Positions 21,297 to 33,169 of a stretch of DNA of 64,000 nt are shown here, in pieces. The notes beneath the pieces are model-generated. The model was not told the DNA's origin, made no database searches, and saw nothing but the letters and a program-made list of their open reading frames with translations. A program made the position numbers and the translations under genes. The first letter of the stretch is position 1. Every line of letters begins with the position of its first letter. This stretch comes from Apostichopus japonicus (Eukaryota > Echinodermata > Holothuroidea > Aspidochirotida > Stichopodidae), in the NCBI RefSeq assembly GCF_037975245.1, contig NC_092573.1, positions 14,344,001 through 14,408,000 of the forward strand, in the 5' to 3' direction.

Positions 21297-23642
21297 CTTC
21301 GTCATGACATCTTATAGATGATTTTATGTTCTAACACTACAGGCTAACAGCTATCAGATAAACGTAAGCCAGGTTTTCACTCATCGAAATAAACATTTAT
21401 TATTGTTCCAGTGGTGTGCACAAGGGAAGGAGTGGGCGTGGGTGGGGGGGGGGGAGGCGCAGGTTTTCCAAAATCCATTGTCAGTCGCGGCGAATACGTT
21501 TAGTATGGAGATTGTTTTTAACCAAATTCAATAAACTTATTAGCAAAACCTTTCGTTTAGACTTACTGTTTAGCCAGGGGGTTCCCCAGACTTCCCCTGT
21601 AGGGGACTTGCATTCATCAACCCACCACTACATGCATCATTCGCCTGTAGCAACCCGTCCATAAAGGTTTACGCTCCTCCTACCTAAGTCGGGGGAACAT
21701 TTGCATTCCCTGCTTACAGCTCCCACCTTTTAAATCGGGTGGGCATGTGACTGAATTAATAGGTTGTGTTAGATACTAATTGATAGGCCAGATTATTTCT
21801 ATAACCAGGATAATTAATCGAGAAACATCGATCATCAGTTGATTTACCAACTTAATTGATATTTATTAATGATAACAATGGAGTATGGATGTAAAAGCCT
21901 AGCGCCTTTGTTTTAATCGAGCTGTATGGATCGATGATCAAGTATCTCTCATCGTTTTGATATGATAACAGTTAATTTATAACCAAATATGTCGTATTCT
22001 CCTTTACTTAAGGAACTGCATAATTTATATTACAGTACATATAGCCTACACCTAAGGCTGCTAATACGTTATTTTAATAAGTGTAGCATATATTAACAAG
22101 CAAAGCACTAGGAGTATTCTGCATTATTTCTATAAGTGACAAAACCTATTAACCTTATCGGGTTGTTCCGCTTTAAGCTTGTATGAACACCAAAAAGCTT
22201 TCCATCCGCCCAACTTTCACTTTCGGGCAATTGACGGACTCCTGTGCACTAAACATGCATGATTCATTCACTGCTAGGATCTCTCACAGTTTTTGGCGGG
22301 AGGGAGTGGATGTAGGTGACAAGGTCTACCCATTCCCTTCCACTCCATTCAGATCGTTGTGGGAAGGAATTACATTTACACATCTTGGAGAATAAAATGC
22401 ATTTGCCTTCATCGGTTTGCAAACAAACTCTTTTCCCAAGTTCATCCAATACCATGCCCTTCACACTGCCCCCACTTTTCCTCCTCAACAAATAGGATTT
22501 GACCAAATTTGGACGAAAGGATGTTTCATAAACGGCATCAGTTCTGGTGTGCGTATGCCTCTGTAAGGCCTACTGAGCTTCCTTGTTAAATGACGTCATT
22601 CAGTCAAAGGTTCAGAGTTAAAATAAGGTGACCATAGTTTTTTTTCAGGAGATTCGGTGAAATGTTGACATCAAGGGTTAGTACCTACATTGTACTTTGA
22701 TAGAAAGTCATTATGATGGTCACTCAGTGTTTTGGTTGTCCAGGTTTCCAAAATTGTCCCAAGGTTAATTACAGGCTATGAAATTATTCAGCGATCTGGG
22801 TTGCCTATCTTTATCTGTGAGTCATGCATGAAATTTATGTATGTAGCCTATAGTTGTAAACAGTCACAGCTCAGCCTAAGTTCAAGCTGTCTCTGCGAAT
22901 AGGAAGGCAAACAGACAAACTTACAATTATTCATGGCATTTTTCAAATTTCAAATTCAAGGGAAGACACATAAATAAGGGGGCAATTCCGGGACCCTCTT
23001 AATCCGGGGACGACGCATGGAATATGGGGACTGTCCCCGGAAATTGGGACGTCTGGTCAGATAGAAGGTCATTAAAACTTTTTCTTTAGCTTTCACAAAC
23101 CTGACCAAAGGTTTCATGCTACTTGAAAAACTGCTAACTACCAATATTCAGTTCGCACTAATTATCAAAAACCGTATAAAGGTCTCGTGATCAGACTTAA
23201 AATTGTGTTGCAAACTTCTCTTTAACCATAAGAACACTGGACTGCAAATTTTGATTGACCTTTGCCGTAGACGTTTTAGGGTCAACCGTCAGAGACCAAA
23301 GGTCATTAAAACCAACAAACTGGATTTTTATTAGTTAAAAAAAACAAAAACAAAAAACAACAGTAGCATGAACAATCACGGAAACCACTTAATTTCAAAG
23401 GTCAGTGGATTTTCAAAGTTAAAAAGGAAAATGTGTAGCCAACTGCTCTTAAACTGCAAAGGTCCTGTACTTTAAACTTGGATGGTGGCAAATAGTACAT
23501 TGTGATGACATCGTACCGTCCGTGGTCAAAGTAATGGCATACGATCAAATTCTTAGATGAGACCTGCAACTCCCTGGATCGCCTAATTGTTAATGTTTGC
23601 TATTTAAATTTAATCACAATATTTCTTTTTCTTCCTTTTTAG
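21293..23642 (+). other. Last intron of paralogue B
   Basis: Before 22181 the sequence is unique to B, with no gene seen. From 22181 it follows unit A (8301 on). Confidence 0.6.
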
Positions 23643-23765
23643 TATGAGTACGCCAGGTGTGTGGTGGTAGAAGAAAGGGCATTGGGGGAAGCAGAAGACA
23701 TCAAGATGAAGGACATGACAATTGTAGAAGATAAAGTGGTTCATTCGTACTTTACTTTTACATAA
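23643..23765 (+). CDS. SRCR paralogue B, last exon (cytoplasmic tail)
   Basis: Acceptor tttttag, phase 0, 40 codons to TAA at 23763-23765. It begins YEYARCVVVEERALGEAED, as in A, but the last residues differ: a small deletion has replaced the DGSTYA ending with VVHSYFTFT. The frame connects correctly to the transmembrane exon at 20723-20919. Tyrosines are present, but none sits in an ITIM, YxxM or NPxY context. Confidence 0.75.
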   Translation, partial: YEYARCVVVEERALGEAEDIKMKDMTIVEDKVVHSYFTFT

Positions 23766-24680
23766 AGACAAACCAAAATGGCGGACTACCAGTAAAACAT
23801 AGCCATCTAACATATCTAGTTAGAATGGATCTAGTCCTTTGTACTGCATAGGGTTAATCTATAATGATATATATGTTACGTTGGGTTGTAATTTTGACCA
23901 AATCATGTTACATTCACACAAAATATATAGGCATATATATACACCCATACAGACCTGCTAATATAACACTGATGTATGCGCTAACGATATAGTCATGTGT
24001 TTTTACCGATGATGCAGTTTTCACCGATATAATCTAGCTAAAACAAAAGAAGCTTTTGTTTCCTAGGAATTTCTATTATCCCTTTTGCCGAAAAGATTTG
24101 GGCAGTTAGTCTTAATATTTTATATCCCCAGAAGCCCCCACCAAACAAAATGAAGAAATTTTAGACGTCATATTTGGCTTTTCATTAGGTCTACACGTAA
24201 TGCTGTGCTCCTCTATGTTTACATTTTGTGTGTGGTTGAAAGGGTCGTGATACGGATTTTCAAAATATTTGTTATAGCTTGCTAAGTGTCAGTCACATTT
24301 GGATATGACCTACGACGCATACAAAGGTGTTAATTTCTATTGTAGCTATGAAGTTACATTAAATTAGCCTTTGGTCAACAACATTTGCCTAAAGCTGAGG
24401 AAGCTAAAGAGAAAGCGAAACTTGTTATTGGCCATATTCAGTAGTAATACAGGCGCGTATCCAGGGGGGGGGGGGGCGTTGGGGGCGCGCGCCCCCCGGC
24501 TAAGAAAAAGAGGAGAGAAAAAAAAAGAAGAAAAAGGGAAAAAAGAGGGGGGAAAAAGAGGAGGAAGGAGAGGAAGGAAGGGAAAAGAAAAAGAAGAAAG
24601 AGAGAAAAAGGAGAAAAGGAGGGAGTGAAAGATAAACCCCAAGACTCCGGGAAGAGAAGAGGAACAGTCATACATACAGC

Positions 24681-25982
24681 CATGGGCGGCGATCATGGGG
24701 GGGACGGGGGGGACATGTCCCCCCCAATATTTTAGGTGGGGGGATATAGTATCTAATATCCCCCCCAATATTTGGTGGCATCAATTTTTTTAAGCATATG
24801 TTTTGTATGTTTCTATGATATCGCTAGTAATTTCAAAATAGAAAATGCTTAGATGCAACTTACAAGGCCTGGGAAGTGCCATTTCCAGCGATCTGGGAGG
24901 CATTTTCGGCCAAAATTTTCTTTTGCGCCTCGCGCCAACTTATGGTGGCGCTACGCTTAGAAAGTCTGTGTACAAGCTTTGCCCCTCCCTTGGCAAATTC
25001 CTTGCAAGGCCCCTATCTAAAGGTGTCACAATTTGTTACTATATATGACCGAAAGTACCGTAGTTTTTACTTTTTTTCTCGGAATGAATAGCTAGACGGT
25101 ACTCATCCGTAATGAAATTTGGTTTGCATCTTGTGTATGAGTGTAAGTACGTACAATCATATATATGATCCACATCGATATGGGTGCACTGGGTTTCCAT
25201 TTGGCCTGTTTCCTACAATATTTCTAACCGCAGGTGCGTAGCCAAGGGAGGGGGAGGGTGAAGGGTGGAGACCGCCCTCCCCCTCGAGCATATTTTTTGG
25301 GGTATTTTCTATGATATCGAAGTTTCATAGTAGCCGTTATAAGAGGTTTGAATATTTGTACACCAATAATTTAACTGTGTCTGAATTTTCAAAAATTCCT
25401 TGACCAACATTTTTCATCATACTTCCCTCTACTCGTGCAATTTTGACCGGTCTGTTAGGGGTTGAGGGGGGGGGGGTTCTATATTGGTTGTCCATAGATG
25501 AAATTTTGTGCAACATTATGGGTATGTTTCGAAGTGAATTTATTATTCAAATTCTGAACAAATAATGGGCTTAAAACCTTGAAAAGTGGGGCTGACGGGT
25601 ATTGTGGGGCGTTACGTAGAATTACCTACAAAAGCAATGATCCACAGGAGATGCAATGAGGTCGAACATGATGTGTAACTGGTGACAATCTTGAAAAAAG
25701 GTTATGAATGAAAACAAAAATTGGGGGGAAAAACTTGGTTCTCAGGCAAAAGTGTACATCTGGTTGGTCATTTTCAAGCCCGAGAAGTGCAATTTTCGGT
25801 GATCTGGGGGGCTATCAAAACCAAAAATTTTCTTGTACGCTGCGCGCCAACCAATGGTGGCGCTGCGCGCCAACCAATGGTGGCGCTGCGCGCCAACCAA
25901 TGGTGGCGCTCCGCTTTGATAGTAATTCGCCAGCATCCAAGCAAATGTCCCCCCCAATATTTGAAACAGATCGCCGCCCCTG
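24681..25982. mobile_element. Nested hAT-like non-autonomous element
   Basis: Flanked by CATACAGC on both sides (24673-24680 and 25983-25990). Ends CATGGGCGGCGATC and, reverse-complemented, CAGGGGCGGCGATC. An 8-bp duplication with CA-G ends fits hAT. Three tandem GC-rich hairpin units lie near the right end (25848-25917). No long coding frame. Confidence 0.8.
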
Positions 25983-26357
25983 CATACAGCGCTGATCACT
26001 ATTATATACACAGGGTAGCCAGTGACGGATCGAGGATCACGGAGGGGGCGTGCGCCTCACCCTACCACTTACACCGACAACTCCATTTTTTCCACTCTTA
26101 CTAATGTATATATATATAGGGTGTATCATAAGCTGGAGTTTAGTGGGAGCGGAGTCGATAATTTTGAATGAGTTGTTGTCACATAAGCGGCTATGCTTTA
26201 TCATCAAAGAAAGTCTACATATCAATTGGGATAAACCTAATCTCAACAAACAGCTTGACTGTCCAGTGTTATCTTTGTTGAGTTAATCTATTTTTCCTTG
26301 TGTGTTATTGCTAGTGTACATTTGTCTGCTATTACTTGTTCATTTTGCGTCTGTAAC

Positions 26358-26391
26358 CTGATGATGAAAGTCGCTACTTTCGAAACATGTC
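26358..26391 (+). ncRNA. Hammerhead ribozyme motif (Penelope type, minimal stem III)
   Basis: CTGATGA at 26358-26364, a perfect 5-bp stem II (GAAAG with CTTTC around TCGCTA), GAAA at 26382-26385, then C-AT-G forming a two-pair stem III and the cleavage triplet GTC ending at 26391. All conserved core bases are present. Stem I has at least three pairs (AAC with GTT). This short stem III form is typical of ribozymes in Penelope-like elements; activity is inferred. Confidence 0.8.
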
Positions 26392-26453
26392 GTTCTTTTT
26401 GTATCAATTTTGGTAAATAGATGTTTAAGTTAAAGTTTGTGGTGTTTTCAAAT

Positions 26454-26680
<227 letters not shown>

Positions 26681-28043
26681 TATATAGGGTGTATCATAAC
26701 GCTTGTGTGTGTATGGACGCCTTAATCAATTGTGCTTTGAAACCAGCTGTGGCTGGTCTCGAACTCGACCGAGTCGTCGGGGAACATGACGCATTTCGGT
26801 ATTAGACCAGGATCTATATGCGAACTGCACTAGACATATGTCCTTCGATGCAACACTGCCATCAAGAGATAAAATGTTATATACTCCGGACCTGAATGCT
26901 CATTGTTACCCCAAACCTAGTACCGTAACTCTTACAATGAATCTAAAATAAATTCCGCATGCGATTGGAGAATTGAGCACGTCGTCTGTGAATAGCATGT
27001 AGTGGATCCAAGGGCGTATCATGGGCGGGGGGGGGGGGCGGACGCACCCATCACTTCTTGAGCTTTTTCCCATCTGCATGAAAACGCGCGCCCACAACCC
27101 TACGCCCACACCTCTAATCTCTTCCCGATGAGTTACGAAACTTAATTAATGACCTTCGCCCGTAGTACCAAGACCTTGACAAAATCCGGCAACGCACCAC
27201 TTCATCGATAACAAGTGACCGGGTTGTGTATTAGGGACGTCTAGATGTCGTGTTAAAAGCACAGGAAATTAGGCTTAGATGGAGACAAAGTTTCAACCGA
27301 AATTAGGCCTATGCTTAAGATTGATTGCTGTATTTGTACAGTAGTCTCCATTTTACTCCATACAGTTGGGGGTGGGGGCACCTTCCCACCCCCTTGAAAA
27401 AAGTTAAGCATTTGACATTTCAATGATTTCCCCCAACCAACAGTTCTCTAGTATATGTTCATTGCATACGAACCCATAACGCATTACTGAAATTATTGAA
27501 AGTCAAAATCCTAAGACATGAGATCTCAAAATAACCGATGTGTAAATGCAACTTGAACGGGAAGTGTCTTTTCCGACGATCTAGGAGTATTTTTTGGCCC
27601 CAAAAAATCGTCGTACGCTCCGCGCCAACCGATGGTGGCGCTCCGCTTAGATAGTATCAAGTAGTGCGTTACACCTATATTACCTACTCACCCCCCTCCC
27701 TTGTAAACATTTCTGCGGACACCCTTGCTTGGACCTCCTGATAGGGGGCCCCTTTGGGCCAGGAGCCCCTCCAGGCTCATCGTTACGCCACTGGTCGAGC
27801 ATTTCACAATAAACAGATAATAGTTATTTATTTCAGTCTCATATCAATTATTCGAATGCTTAAAGCAAACAGCAGATATCACATCATATCAGTGAGCATA
27901 AAAATGGCGTTCCGCGGGATGAACAGCCTCCAAACTGTAAATGTGTATAGTGTTCGGTTGCGGAAATATTTGGTATTTTTTCATATTCCTTCAACGAAGT
28001 TTTATAGTAGCCGTTATAAGAGGTTTTAATATTTGTACACCAA

Positions 28044-29068
28044 CAGTGGCGTCACCAGACTTTTCAGTCTGGGGGGCACAGGGGGGCACCAGCATTTGAT
28101 GGGGGCACTTAGGTGGATACGGATCGCCGTCCTGGGGGAGGGGTCTAAGGGGAGGGGGTGCCCCTCCCCTTTGGAAAATTTTCGCATACGGAGGATGGGC
28201 TAGATGCAAAATGCTGCCACATTTGATGCTAAATTCGATCTGAAGATATCTCCAGAAATTGCTATTTTTGAGGTAATGATTTTAACAAGCGCAGAATTTT
28301 CCAGAGGATATGAACCACATGCTGTCGATATTATGCCTAACCCTATCAATAGAACCTACATTGTTGAATTAATGTATGCATGACCCCGACTCCTTTCTTG
28401 TCCTTCTCGTTTACGCCCATTATCTATTAAGATGTTACAGGTTCCAGCATCGTTATTGGCTCCTATCAATGATCTCACCATGCAATCCAAAGTTTGATCA
28501 CACATCGAGTATGGCTCAGTATGCAGGTGTGAACATTCGCCATTTGTTCCTACAAGCATCTGACCTCAAATGACCTATGCACCCCCTACACAACAGGGTT
28601 AATATATGGGTCCACAAATATAGGCAAGTATGGTGCCTGCGGACCCTCACATTCTCACATTTCGTCAGCTCCTAACCTGTCAACCTCAGACCAAGGCAAC
28701 ATATTGCAGTACCCTCCCTTCTCACAGTCATGTAGCTCGCGAAGCGGACGTGTATATCCGCTGGTATGGCGTGAGCACTGACACATTCAGTGTAAATATC
28801 GACACCTGTTGTGATGGCGCGGGTTACGACTTCGACACCCGACTTTCAAGGATAAACTTTTTCATTTTTTCGCAGCTCATATGAAGAAAATACGAATTAC
28901 TGTGCTTCTTTGTCCTTATGAAAAACCAACTCAGATGATGGGAGTTGAATATAACAAAATATATATATATTTTTTTACCAACCCAAATCTCAGATGGGGG
29001 GGCACTCGGGGGGCACTAGGTTTTCCAGGGGGGCACGTGCCCCCTGGCCCCCCTTGGCGACGCCACTG
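28044..29068. mobile_element. Nested hAT-like non-autonomous element
   Basis: Flanked by TACACCAA on both sides (28036-28043 and 29069-29076). The empty version occurs at about 25361 and 48017. Ends CAGTGGCGTCACCAG and, reverse-complemented, CAGTGGCGTCGCCAA. No coding frame of note. Confidence 0.85.
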
Positions 29069-30702
29069 TACACCAATAGATTAACTATGTCTGAATTTTT
29101 GAAAATTCCCTGACCACCATTCTTCATCATACTTCCCTCTACTCGTGCAATTTTGACCGGTCTGTTAGGGGTTGAAGGGGTTTTTCTATATTGGTTGTCC
29201 ATAGATGAAATTTTGTGCAACATTATGGGTATGTTTTGAAGTGAATTTATTTATGAGAATTGTGAATTTTCAAATTCTGAACAAATAATGGGCTTAAAAC
29301 CTTGACAAGTGGGGGTATTGTGGGCCGCGACGTAGAATCACCTACAAAACGCAATGATCCACAGGAGATGCGATGAGGTCGAACATGATGTGTGACTGGT
29401 GACAATCTTCAAAAGGTTATGGATGATAAAAAAGTATTGGGATATTCTTGGTTCTCAGGCAAAAGTGTACATCTGGTTGGTCATTTCAAGCCCGAGAAGT
29501 GCCATTTCCGGTGATCTGGGGGGTATCAAAACCAGAAATTTTCTTGTACGCTGCGCGCCAACCGATGGTGGCGCTCCGCTTAGATAGTAATTCGCGCCCC
29601 CCGGGTTAGAAAATCCTGGATACGCCCCTGTAATAGTACACTGAATCTATTATCAGCAAAATATGAGTGCATTAAAAGCCAATTGATGGCATTTATATAA
29701 ACCGCTATATAGTTCCTTGTTAAAATGGAGGGAAAGTAGAATCAGTTTTATCAAGTTGTAATTTAGCGCAACTCGTTGATTTAAGCCTAACAAAGAGAGG
29801 ATTCTAGTTTTACTCAGAAATGACTAAAAGAAAGATGTGATAAACTGCTTTTTATCAGATACGTTCGCTGTGTTGTACCTCTTTCTTGGTGTTTTATCAA
29901 GACAACTATATAATTTGTTACCTTTATCGGTCATCGACGTTTGTAAAAGACAACCTTTCTTTATTTTATTTGTAATTTCATGAGCGTATTTTAAATTTGC
30001 AACTAATTATTGTTTCCCTTAATTTCTATAAAAGACATTTTCTTGGGGGTTTACGAGTATTGATCATGCAATTCACAAATCTCGATATTACAAATTGATC
30101 AATATTGTCTTTGTTATTTAGAATCCAACCTGCAGGCTAACGGTTCACCGTATAGTCAAAACAAGGAACATATTGGTTATGAGATCTTAACATTGTATTT
30201 TATCGCCATTTACTACAATCAACTCAAGTAGCTACTGGTTTCAAAATAGACCATTAATATTCTTTCGTGCGAGTGTATTGACCGTTTTAGTTTAACTTCT
30301 GTGACTTGAAATTAACGTGCGCTCCTTTGAATAATATTGTAGGAACTTCTGCCTGAAGTATATTGTACTGCATAGCATGTTTTTGGTGGAGTTGTAAAAA
30401 AACATATATGGGAATATTAGGCAAAATTGCAGTATTATAGTATTTGATAAGCTACTTACAATAAAAAATGACTGTATTGACAATTGAAAAAATAGAAAAT
30501 ATATGTTTATTGAAACAAGGACATAGTCTGTCTGTCTTTCTTTCTTTCTATTGTTTATTCCAAATGTCGCCAAATTCGAATCTTACTTTTTGTTTTATTA
30601 CTTGTGTATAAGCTTAACGTTAAAAGGAAGATGCATAAGCTGTATTCTCCATTGATTTGATTCTTTTAATTACCACATATATTGAAAAAGAAATCACGCA
30701 AT

Positions 30703-31146
30703 GACTTCATGCAAGATGTTACTAACAATTTCAAAATCTGCTAATATTGCTTGTTTTCGTCCAACTCCCGCGCTCCCCTCCATTCCCTTCCCACTCAACC
30801 ACCACCACCCGGCCATCCAATACCTCTGCAACCCGCCAAAATTCTGTATGATGATTAAGGAAGGCAAGACGAGTGCAGGAGAAAGTCGGGGGAAAAGCAT
30901 GTGCTATACGTAGAACCAATCATTATTTAATGTCCATATCAAATCAATGTGCCCAAATGTTCTCTACTCCTTGCAGACACATTGGCGAAAGGCAACAGGA
31001 GAAAATGTATTTCCATATATGTTATCAAAGAGGACTAAGTGTTTGGGGCTTGGATATCAAAGTACATAAATCGAAGTACATGTGATGCAGAAATAAGAAC
31101 ATTGAGCTCATTTTAGGCCACTTTAGGCCTTGGCAAGAGCAACGAA

Positions 31147-31148
<2 letters not shown>
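30703..31148. other. Unassigned interval
   Basis: Beyond the end of unit B homology. No gene recognised. Confidence 0.5.
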
Positions 31149-31245
<97 letters not shown>

Positions 31246-31769
31246 GCGGTGCTACCCAGCTCTCAAAATTTCCGCCCGGTACTCAAGGTCAATTTCAGCC
31301 TTACCGCCCGGCACAAATCAGCCTACAGTACCGCCAATAAGTAACTTGGTAAAGATTAGCGCGATTCAGTGCAAAACGCAGCTTAACTGTAATTAACCCC
31401 GCTCCAAATAAAGGAACGCAAATTCCCCTCGCTCGCTATTCACCACCGACACAGGGGGAGTACTAAATGAGAACAATGTGCATATGGAACATTAACACTG
31501 GGGTGAGTGATGAGGGGCTCTAAATACAAAAAATACCAAAAAAGATCCCAGGAAAATTCAGTGATCCACATGAAAAAACAAAGGTATCTCAGGAGAGTTT
31601 TGAGGATCAAAACCAAGTTTCTAAATGCCACCATTTTGCATGTAGGCACCATCAGGATTTGAAAAATTTTCAAAAGGGGAGGGGGACACCCCCTCCCCTT
31701 ATACCCCTCCCCCAGGACGCGGATCACTGTCACAAATTACCCGGCTCTAAAAATAGTCTGGTGACAACC

Positions 31770-31857
<88 letters not shown>
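31149..31857. mobile_element. hAT-like element inserted in a TA array
   Basis: TA repeats 31149-31240 and 31773-31857 enclose about 530 bases. The right end, reverse-complemented, is CAGGGTTGTCACCAGAC and is also found truncated at 21169. The left end starts GCCGGCGGTGC. A GC-rich palindromic stretch lies at 31676-31726. No coding frame. Confidence 0.65.
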
Positions 31858-31861
<4 letters not shown>

Positions 31862-32790
31862 ATTATGTTTTACTTAGTTGTGAATAAAAAAGATCGAGGT
31901 TTGTTAACAAGTGATGCAAACATAATTTTGTGCTCTCCGGTTGTTGAAATCTAGGCATGGACATGTAACGGAAAATGAAAGGTCCGATGAATGATGACTT
32001 GTGCCCAATTATTCAGTGAGGGGTAGCTTTTACCCGGTGAGAACTTCTACAATGCTTTAAAGAGTGCGCCACATCACTTTGACGATTTAGCGTGTAATTC
32101 AAAGGGGAATTTACATGGCGTGCGATATCTAAAGGCTAATTTATCTCCAATCTACATAAGGGACGCAAGTCAGTCAACAGACATTATTCAAAGTCGTTTA
32201 AATTTATTTTAAAGCAAAACAATACGTCCCGTGAAGTACCTTAGACTATGTCTATATGATGCAGGTGGAAGAAGCTGACCATAAAACTTCTGTCGACTTG
32301 ATCTTGATCTCAGCTCACACTTAGTGTAATTTCACTCACAAACACACACACACAAAATGTGTGATAAACTATAACCTAAGCTATTCAGTACCGTGCATAT
32401 GTCGGCTTGTAGCGTATACAACCTATGTCAATGGAGCGAATGCTACGTTTGGTATTTATTTGTATAAGCTAATTTCGAGATGATATCCATCATGTCGGAA
32501 ATTCCTTCATATATGCAAAACTACAAAAGCACGAGCCTTGTGGCTGTTTATGTATGTTGTATGTATTCGTGTATGTTTGTGTGGGTGCGTGTATGTTTGT
32601 ATATTGCTAGTCTGCATATATAACTATTAACGGCAATAGAAAGTAATCAGTTAATCTGGGGCAAACCAAGAAATGTCAACCTTGAAAATTTCCAGAGATG
32701 TCTGGCAATGATTCAAAAGCGTTCTCAAAATCTTGTGCTTCGTTGATAGATAATACTAAATAAAGATTTATATCTAAATCATTGTATGAT

Positions 32791-33159
32791 CAGTGGAGTA
32801 GGAAGGTACTTTTGAGTGGGGGGGGGGGGGCTGAAGACTGATGGCCGGCCTGGGGGAGGGGTGTAAGGGGAGGGGGTTCCCCCTTCCCTTTGGATATTTT
32901 TGCATTTCCAGGTGGCCTCAGATGCAATTTGGTGCAATATAGCACACTTCAACACCCACTCCATTTTGTAAATAATTTTGCATTTTCACCTGGCCTTAGA
33001 TGAATTTGGTGCTCCAAATGAGATTTTTTTCTGATTTGGAAATGAAAAAGGGGTTTTCTGACTTGCAGAGCTGGGGGGGCGGAATGATACTTCCGCCCCC
33101 CATATTTTTCACCGGGGGGTGGGGCTGGCGCCCCCAGCCCCCCGCTTCCTATGCCCTTG
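32791..33159. mobile_element. 369-bp hAT-like MITE
   Basis: TGTATGAT on both sides (32783-32790 and 33160-33167). Ends CAGTGGAGTAGGAAGG and, reverse-complemented, CAAGGGCATAGGAAGC. Internal G-rich and C-rich runs; too short for a gene. Confidence 0.8.
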
Positions 33160-33169
33160 TGTATGATCA

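Noticed and set aside
24364-24768. Long Phe/Leu/Ser-rich and Lys/Glu/Gly-rich frames on both strands
   Set aside because: They come from a purine-rich tract inside a transposon; low complexity, no domain.
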